9,469 nucleotides of DNA from an uncultured Sutterella sp. (GTDB taxonomy: Bacteria; Pseudomonadota; Gammaproteobacteria; Burkholderiales; Burkholderiaceae_F): NCBI GenBank assembly GCA_905192805.1, contig CAJJMF010000095.1:1-9469 (forward strand), given 5' to 3'. Position 1 is the stretch's first letter. Each line of letters starts with the position of its first letter. Under the pieces are notes generated by a model. It was not told the origin of the DNA. It ran no database searches and saw only the letters and a list, made by a program, of their open reading frames with translations. A program made the position numbers and the translations under genes. Below are positions 5,421 through 9,469 of the stretch, one piece after another.

Positions 5421-5846
5421 ATGGCTATTGAACGTACCTTATCCATCATCAAGCCCGATGCCGTTGCCAAGAATGTGATTGGCAAGATCTATTCCCGTTT
5501 CGAAACGAATGGTTTGAAGATCGTCGCTGCTCAGATGCGTCATCTTTCCCAGGCGGAAGCCGAAGGTTTCTACGCCGTTCACAAAGAACGTCCCTTCTTC
5601 GCTGACTTGGTGAAGTTCATGACGTCTGGCCCGGTGATGATTCAGGTTCTCGAAGGCGAAGATGCCATCAAGAAGAATCGTGAACTCATGGGTGCTACCG
5701 ACCCGAAGAAGGCTGCTCCTGGCACGATCCGCGCTGATTTCGCTGAAAGCATTGACGCCAATGCGGTTCATGGTTCCGACGCTCCCGAAACGGCTGCCGT
5801 CGAAATCGCCTACTTCTTCCCCACGTTGGCCATTCACAGCCGCTAA
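5421..5846 (+). CDS. ndk: Nucleoside diphosphate kinase
   Basis: Ndk moves the gamma-phosphate from ATP to nucleoside diphosphates through a phosphohistidine, balancing cytosolic NTP and dNTP pools. The 141-residue length is standard for the bacterial enzyme. The N-terminal TLSIIKPDAV carries Lys11. The nucleotide-site Thr93 and Arg104 (in GTIRADF) are present. The catalytic His117 sits in the signature NAVHGSD (residues 114-120). The start at 5421 gives the family's usual N-terminus MAIERTLSIIKPDA, although the upstream AGAG is only a weak ribosome site. It is the first gene of the run ndk - rlmN - rodZ, with 24 bases to the next gene. This order is typical of betaproteobacteria. Nothing is odd about the protein. 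Confidence 0.97.
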   Translation: MAIERTLSIIKPDAVAKNVIGKIYSRFETNGLKIVAAQMRHLSQAEAEGFYAVHKERPFFADLVKFMTSGPVMIQVLEGEDAIKKNRELMGATDPKKAAPGTIRADFAESIDANAVHGSDAPETAAVEIAYFFPTLAIHSR

Positions 5847-5860
5847 TTTGGGATTGTGAG

Positions 5861-5864
5861 AGGA
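5861..5864 (+). promoter_or_regulatory. Ribosome binding site fixing the rlmN start
   Basis: AGGA (within GAGAGGA, 5858-5864) lies six bases before the GTG at 5871. A longer in-frame GTG at 5856 overlaps this site and would have no site of its own, so 5871 is preferred. Confidence 0.6.
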
Positions 5865-5870
5865 TTATCC

Positions 5871-7058
5871 GTGACTGATAACGTTGTGAGCCCGGTTGAG
5901 CAAAAGGCAAAGGTGAACCTGCTCGATTTCGATATGGCAGGTTTAACGGCATGGTGTCAGGAAATTGGTGAAAAACCGTTCCGCGCCATCCAACTATCCC
6001 GTTGGCTTCATCGCCATGTGGTGGGGGATTTTGCCCAAATGACCAATCTCGCGAAGTCGTTCCGTGCCAAATTGGAAGACCTCGCGGAAGTGCGTGCGCC
6101 TGTGCCGATTGCAGAAAAGCATTCTGCGGATGGTACACGTAAGTGGCTTTTTGATGTCGGTCACGGTAACGCCGTGGAAACGGTGTATATCCCCGAAGAC
6201 GATCGAGGGACACTCTGTATTTCAACTCAAGCGGGTTGTGCTATGGGGTGTCTTTTCTGCTCTACAGGGAAACAAGGGTTTAACCGCAATTTGTCGACCG
6301 CGGAAATCGTGGGACAACTGTGGTATGCCGAACACGAATTGCGTGCCCTCCACGGAATTACTGATCCCAATGATCGTGTGATTTCCAATGTGGTGTTGAT
6401 GGGCATGGGTGAACCCCTGCAGAATCTGGATAACGTGATTCGTGCCTTAAAGGTGTTCCTCGATGACAACGGCTATGGTCTGTCGCGCCGTCGCGTGACC
6501 GTGTCGACGTCGGGGTTGGTTCACCAGATGGATAAACTTGCTCAGGAAACCCCCGTGGCGTTGGCGGTGAGTCTGCATGCAGCCGATGATGAAATGCGTG
6601 ACAAACTCATGCCGGTCAACCGCAAGCATCCTTTGAGTGATTTGATGGCGGCGTGTCGCCGTTACTTGACGGTCGCACCACGTGACTTTATTACCTTTGA
6701 GTACGTGCTCTTAGGGGGAATTAATGACAGTTTGGCGGATGCCGATAAACTGGTCGAACTCGTGCGACGCGAACAAGTGCCATGCAAATTTAATCTGATT
6801 CCGTTTAATGCCTTTAGTCAGTCGGATTTACGTACCCCTGACCGGGATCAGGTGGTCGCTTTCTGTCGACGTTTAAATGAAGCCGGGATCGTTTCGACGA
6901 TTCGTAAGACCCGTGGCGATGATATTGACGCCGCGTGCGGTCAACTCGCGGGTGAAGTACGCGATCGTACTCGTCGCGCGGAACGTTTGGCAGAACAAAA
7001 GGCACAAGCAAAGATTTATTTTCACAAAACATTGTCGGCTAAGCGTTCTCCACAATAG
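5871..7058 (+). CDS. rlmN: Dual-specificity 23S rRNA A2503 / tRNA A37 C2-methyltransferase RlmN
   Basis: RlmN is a radical-SAM enzyme that methylates C2 of A2503 in 23S rRNA and A37 of some tRNAs, through a methylated cysteine on the protein. From the GTG at 5871 it has 395 residues, the usual size. The radical-SAM cluster motif CAMGCLFC gives Cys123, Cys127 and Cys130. The two mechanistic cysteines are Cys116 (in LCISTQAGC) and Cys356 (in DDIDAACGQL), matching Cys118 and Cys355 of the E. coli enzyme. GMGEPLQN (178-185) and FNLIPFN (307-313) are further family signatures. Two catalytic cysteines with the VYIP context identify RlmN; the resistance enzyme Cfr is closely related but less likely in this housekeeping position. 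A lysine- and arginine-rich tail of about 35 residues follows the core. It lies 24 bases after ndk and 30 bases before rodZ, consistent with co-transcription. Confidence 0.96.
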   Translation: MTDNVVSPVEQKAKVNLLDFDMAGLTAWCQEIGEKPFRAIQLSRWLHRHVVGDFAQMTNLAKSFRAKLEDLAEVRAPVPIAEKHSADGTRKWLFDVGHGNAVETVYIPEDDRGTLCISTQAGCAMGCLFCSTGKQGFNRNLSTAEIVGQLWYAEHELRALHGITDPNDRVISNVVLMGMGEPLQNLDNVIRALKVFLDDNGYGLSRRRVTVSTSGLVHQMDKLAQETPVALAVSLHAADDEMRDKLMPVNRKHPLSDLMAACRRYLTVAPRDFITFEYVLLGGINDSLADADKLVELVRREQVPCKFNLIPFNAFSQSDLRTPDRDQVVAFCRRLNEAGIVSTIRKTRGDDIDAACGQLAGEVRDRTRRAERLAEQKAQAKIYFHKTLSAKRSPQ

Positions 7059-7075
7059 TGGGTGGAGAAACCGGG

Positions 7076-7080
7076 AAGGA
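7076..7080 (+). promoter_or_regulatory. Ribosome binding site fixing the rodZ start
   Basis: AAGGA (in GGGAAGGA, 7073-7080) lies eight bases before the ATG at 7089. The in-frame ATG at 7080 overlaps this site, and the GTG at 7062 sits too far upstream without its own site. Confidence 0.6.
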
Positions 7081-7088
7081 TGAATCAT

Positions 7089-8126
7089 ATGAACAAAGTG
7101 CAGACTCAGGGTAATGAAGTCTCTCAGGGCTTTGGGGCTCAATTGCGCGCTCAACGTGAAGAGCAAGGGATTTCACTTGGTGACTTAGCCGTTCGCACTC
7201 GTCTTCAGGTGGCGCAATTAACGGCGCTCGAAGAAGAGGATATGGCCCATTTACCTGAGCCGGTCTATGTTCGTAGTTTCATTCGTAGCGTGGCCCAAGT
7301 GTTACGTATGGACTCCGCCCCGTTGATTCAGGACTATATCAAACGTTATGGTGCGGGAGACCCTCAAGGGGTGTTACCGACCGTGGATGTCAAGCACGAA
7401 CCCGTGTTGGTGCATGGTTCGACGCGCCGTGGTTTACGGTTACTTTTTACCTTACTCTTTCTCGCAGCGTTGGTTGCGGGGGCATGGTACGCCTTTACGG
7501 ACGAAGGTGGCATTCGTTCCAGTATTGTGGAAACGGTGACCGGACAACAGCAAAAGCACTCGGAAGCCAAAACCGAAGCTCAGTTGGTGGCAGAGCCTCA
7601 GGGTGTCAAGGTTGAAGAGAAAAAGAATGTGAGCGCAGCGGAAAAAGCGCAAGCCCAATTGCCTCCACCCGTGCCGCCCACGCCTGTGACCCCGACAGCT
7701 GCTCCGGCCAATAGCACAGCGACGCCAGCAACGGGCACCACGGCTACACCGAATAGCGCTGGTGTTGGTGCTCTGGATGTGGCCAAAGATTTAAAGGCCA
7801 ATACCACTGCCAATGAGAAGGCGGCGGAAAAACCGGCTGACAAGGCCACGGACAAAACCAAAGAAGCTCCCGTCGCTAAGTCACCCAACGAACGTCAATT
7901 GGTGCTCAGTGTGAAAGCCAATTGCTGGGTGGAAATTGTGGGGCCGCGTGACGAAAAACTCTTTATGCGTGAAATGCCCGCCGGCAGTTCTACTACGTTG
8001 GTTGTTCCCTTGGGAACGCGTATCACGCTCGGGAATGCCCCTGCGGCAAGCCTCAAGGTGGACGGAAGTGATTTCGATCTCGCCCAATCCACTCGCGGTG
8101 CGGTAGCGCGAATTACCTTGAAGTGA
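7089..8126 (+). CDS. rodZ: Cytoskeleton protein RodZ (helix-turn-helix, transmembrane, DUF4115)
   Basis: RodZ is a bitopic inner-membrane protein that links MreB filaments to the peptidoglycan elongation machinery and supports rod shape. The 345-residue protein has the family's domain order. An N-terminal helix-turn-helix of the HTH_25 type spans about 14-88 (GFGAQLRAQREEQGISLGDLAVRT onward). A basic anchor (STRRGLR, 111-117) precedes one membrane span (about 118-136). A long periplasmic linker rich in Pro, Ala, Thr and Lys spans 155-265. A C-terminal DUF4115 beta domain spans about 268-345 and contains CWVEIVGPRDEKLF. The linker is low-complexity and probably variable between strains. It follows rlmN by 30 bases and is closed by a terminator. 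In many betaproteobacteria a pilF/pilW lipoprotein gene lies between rlmN and this gene; here it is missing. The HTH domain in this family mainly binds MreB, so a DNA-binding role should not be assumed. Confidence 0.9.
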   Translation: MNKVQTQGNEVSQGFGAQLRAQREEQGISLGDLAVRTRLQVAQLTALEEEDMAHLPEPVYVRSFIRSVAQVLRMDSAPLIQDYIKRYGAGDPQGVLPTVDVKHEPVLVHGSTRRGLRLLFTLLFLAALVAGAWYAFTDEGGIRSSIVETVTGQQQKHSEAKTEAQLVAEPQGVKVEEKKNVSAAEKAQAQLPPPVPPTPVTPTAAPANSTATPATGTTATPNSAGVGALDVAKDLKANTTANEKAAEKPADKATDKTKEAPVAKSPNERQLVLSVKANCWVEIVGPRDEKLFMREMPAGSSTTLVVPLGTRITLGNAPAASLKVDGSDFDLAQSTRGAVARITLK

Positions 8127-8151
8127 TGTTCCAAAATCGTAATAGTCTTCA

Positions 8152-8188
8152 AAAAAGTGAGTGCATCAAACGAATGCGCTCACTTTTT
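8152..8188 (+). terminator. Rho-independent terminator after rodZ
   Basis: AAAAAGTGAGTGCAT (8152-8166) pairs with ATGCGCTCACTTTTT (8174-8188) over 15 bp with one T-G wobble and a 7-base loop. The flanking A and T runs make it potentially bidirectional. It lies 25 bases after rodZ and suggests that ispG has its own promoter or depends on read-through. Confidence 0.85.
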
Positions 8189-8224
8189 GCCTAGTGAAAC
8201 CGCATAACGATCAAATAATAGCTC

Positions 8225-8228
8225 GGAG
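8225..8228 (+). promoter_or_regulatory. Ribosome binding site supporting the GTG start of ispG
   Basis: GGAG lies seven bases before the GTG at 8236. The alternative ATG at 8251 has only AAAGAA in front. The 47 bases between the terminator and the GTG hold at best a weak promoter (TTGCCT 8187-8192, 18-base gap, TCAAAT 8211-8216). Confidence 0.55.
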
Positions 8229-8235
8229 TGTTAGA

Positions 8236-9469
8236 GTGGCTCTTAAAGAAATGAGTTTTCATCGTAAACGTCATGCTGTGCCTGTGACGTGGGGGAATAA
8301 TACGGTAGTCATTGGAGGGATGAACCCCGTCGTGGTTCAATCGATGACGAATACGGCAACCACCGATGTCGAAGCCAGTGTGAAACAAGTGATGGAGCTT
8401 TGGCGTGCCGGTAGTGAATTGGTCCGTTTAACGGTCAATACCCCTGAGGCGGCACGTGCGGTGGTCGATATTCGTAACCGCTTAGATCAACTCGGTTGCC
8501 CGGTTCCTCTCGTGGGGGACTTTCACTATAACGGTCACAAACTCTTGACCGAAATTCCCGATTGTGCTGCTGCGCTCTCCAAATACCGTATCAACCCTGG
8601 CAACGTGGGTAAAGGTGACAAGGGCGAAGAAAACTTTGCCATGATGATTGAAGCAGCCAAACACTATGGCGCCGCCGTGCGTATTGGCGTCAATTGGGGA
8701 AGTTTGGACCAAGCGCTCCTTGCTCGGCTCATGGATGAAAATCAAGCCAAAGGGCTCCCTTTAACCCCACAACAAGTCGTGCGTGAAGCCATGGTTGAGA
8801 GTGCGGTGAGTTCTGCGGATCAAGCGGTGGCGATGGGCTTAGGGGCGGATCGTATTGTGCTGAGCGCCAAAGTCTCGGCGGTGCAGGAGTTGATTGCCGT
8901 TTATCGTATGCTCGATAAGCGCGCGAATTATGCCTTGCATTTAGGTTTGACCGAAGCGGGGGTAGGGTCCAAGGGGATTGTTGCCTCCAGTACAGCATTA
9001 GCCGTCTTGTTGCAGGAAGGGATTGGCGATACGATTCGTGTGTCGTTAACGCCGACACCGGGGGCGCCTCGCACCGAAGAAGTGGTGGTGGCTCAAGAGA
9101 TTCTGCAGTCCATGGGATTCCGTAGCTTTGTTCCGCTGGTGACGAGCTGCCCAGGGTGTGGTCGTACGACCTCCGATTTGTTCCAACGCCTTGCAGCCAG
9201 TACCCAACAGTTCTTACGTGACCGCATGCCCGAGTGGCGTCAGAAGTATCCTGGCGTGGAATCGATGAGCGTGGCGGTCATGGGCTGCGTCGTCAATGGT
9301 CCTGGGGAAAGCCGTCAAGCGGACATCGGTATTAGCTTACCCGGGTTTGGTGAAAGTCCGGTTTCGCCCGTGTTTATCCGTGGGAAAAAAGTGGGTAGTT
9401 TGAAGGGCGAAGACATGCAGGAACGCTTTCACGCTATGATTGAAGAATTCGTTCAGAACACTTATGGCG
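8236..9469 (+). CDS. ispG: 4-hydroxy-3-methylbut-2-en-1-yl diphosphate synthase IspG (3' end outside window)
   Basis: IspG (GcpE) reduces methylerythritol cyclodiphosphate to HMBPP, the penultimate step of the MEP isoprenoid pathway, using a 4Fe-4S cluster. The N-terminal TIM-barrel signature PVVVQSMTNT follows about 15 variable residues. VGDFHYNGH, KYRINPGN and the GVNWGSL segment are in order. The cluster ligands are Cys305 and Cys308 (TSCPGCGRTTSD) and Cys351 (MGCVVNGPGE), with Glu358 matching the fourth ligand; the seven-residue gap from Cys351 to Glu358 equals that in E. coli. The stretch between the second and third Cys (43 residues) is about eleven longer than in E. coli, and I believe longer forms are usual in betaproteobacteria. 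The frame is open at the right edge after 411 codons, so only a short tail should be missing. The GTG start is chosen for its GGAG site; ATG 8251 remains possible. A terminator separates it from rodZ. Confidence 0.96.
   Translation, partial: MALKEMSFHRKRHAVPVTWGNNTVVIGGMNPVVVQSMTNTATTDVEASVKQVMELWRAGSELVRLTVNTPEAARAVVDIRNRLDQLGCPVPLVGDFHYNGHKLLTEIPDCAAALSKYRINPGNVGKGDKGEENFAMMIEAAKHYGAAVRIGVNWGSLDQALLARLMDENQAKGLPLTPQQVVREAMVESAVSSADQAVAMGLGADRIVLSAKVSAVQELIAVYRMLDKRANYALHLGLTEAGVGSKGIVASSTALAVLLQEGIGDTIRVSLTPTPGAPRTEEVVVAQEILQSMGFRSFVPLVTSCPGCGRTTSDLFQRLAASTQQFLRDRMPEWRQKYPGVESMSVAVMGCVVNGPGESRQADIGISLPGFGESPVSPVFIRGKKVGSLKGEDMQERFHAMIEEFVQNTYG

Noticed and set aside
1..9469. CRISPR array, tRNA, rRNA or known riboswitch
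   Set aside because: No short spaced direct repeats, cloverleaf or recognisable aptamer was seen; the only large repeat is the gene duplication.

Overview
The window reads as chromosome of an anaerobic or facultatively anaerobic betaproteobacterium. The gene order ndk - rlmN - rodZ - ispG is a betaproteobacterial housekeeping cluster. Tat-exported stand-alone flavoprotein reductases under FNR-type sites fit the Sutterellaceae (Sutterella/Parasutterella-like gut Burkholderiales). The family-level placement is inference from gene content and style, not from a search.

Layout, left to right. (1) The 3' part of rlmD (23S rRNA m5U1939 methyltransferase), ending at a U-tract terminator. (2) An AT-rich intergenic stretch leading to an FNR-like box and promoter. 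(3) A tandem pair of 504-residue periplasmic FAD-dependent reductases of the flavocytochrome c/fumarate reductase flavoprotein family. The two proteins differ at 25 of 504 positions (about 95% identical). Each sits in its own complete unit of FNR box, conserved promoter/leader block, ribosome site, gene and GC-rich hairpin. (4) A convergent, unrecognised 191-residue cytosolic protein on the minus strand. (5) An intergenic region with a possible extended -10 promoter, then ndk, rlmN and rodZ, closely spaced in one direction and closed by a strong terminator. (6) ispG, running off the right edge only just before its expected end.

The tandem reductase units are the most interesting part. The promoter and terminator were duplicated along with the gene. 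The FNR boxes, a CCTAGGAG motif and a TAAGCGT...CGAAAG leader motif keep exactly the same spacing in both units. The terminator hairpins differ by compensatory base-pair changes. The proteins keep the FAD site and most catalytic residues, but a Cys stands where fumarate reductases have a substrate-binding His, so the substrate is probably not fumarate. No cytochrome or membrane electron donor is encoded in the window, so electrons must come from a partner elsewhere. The right half (nucleotide balance, rRNA/tRNA methylation, cell shape, isoprenoid synthesis) is ordinary housekeeping. Its one notable feature is that the pilF/pilW gene often found between rlmN and rodZ in betaproteobacteria is absent.
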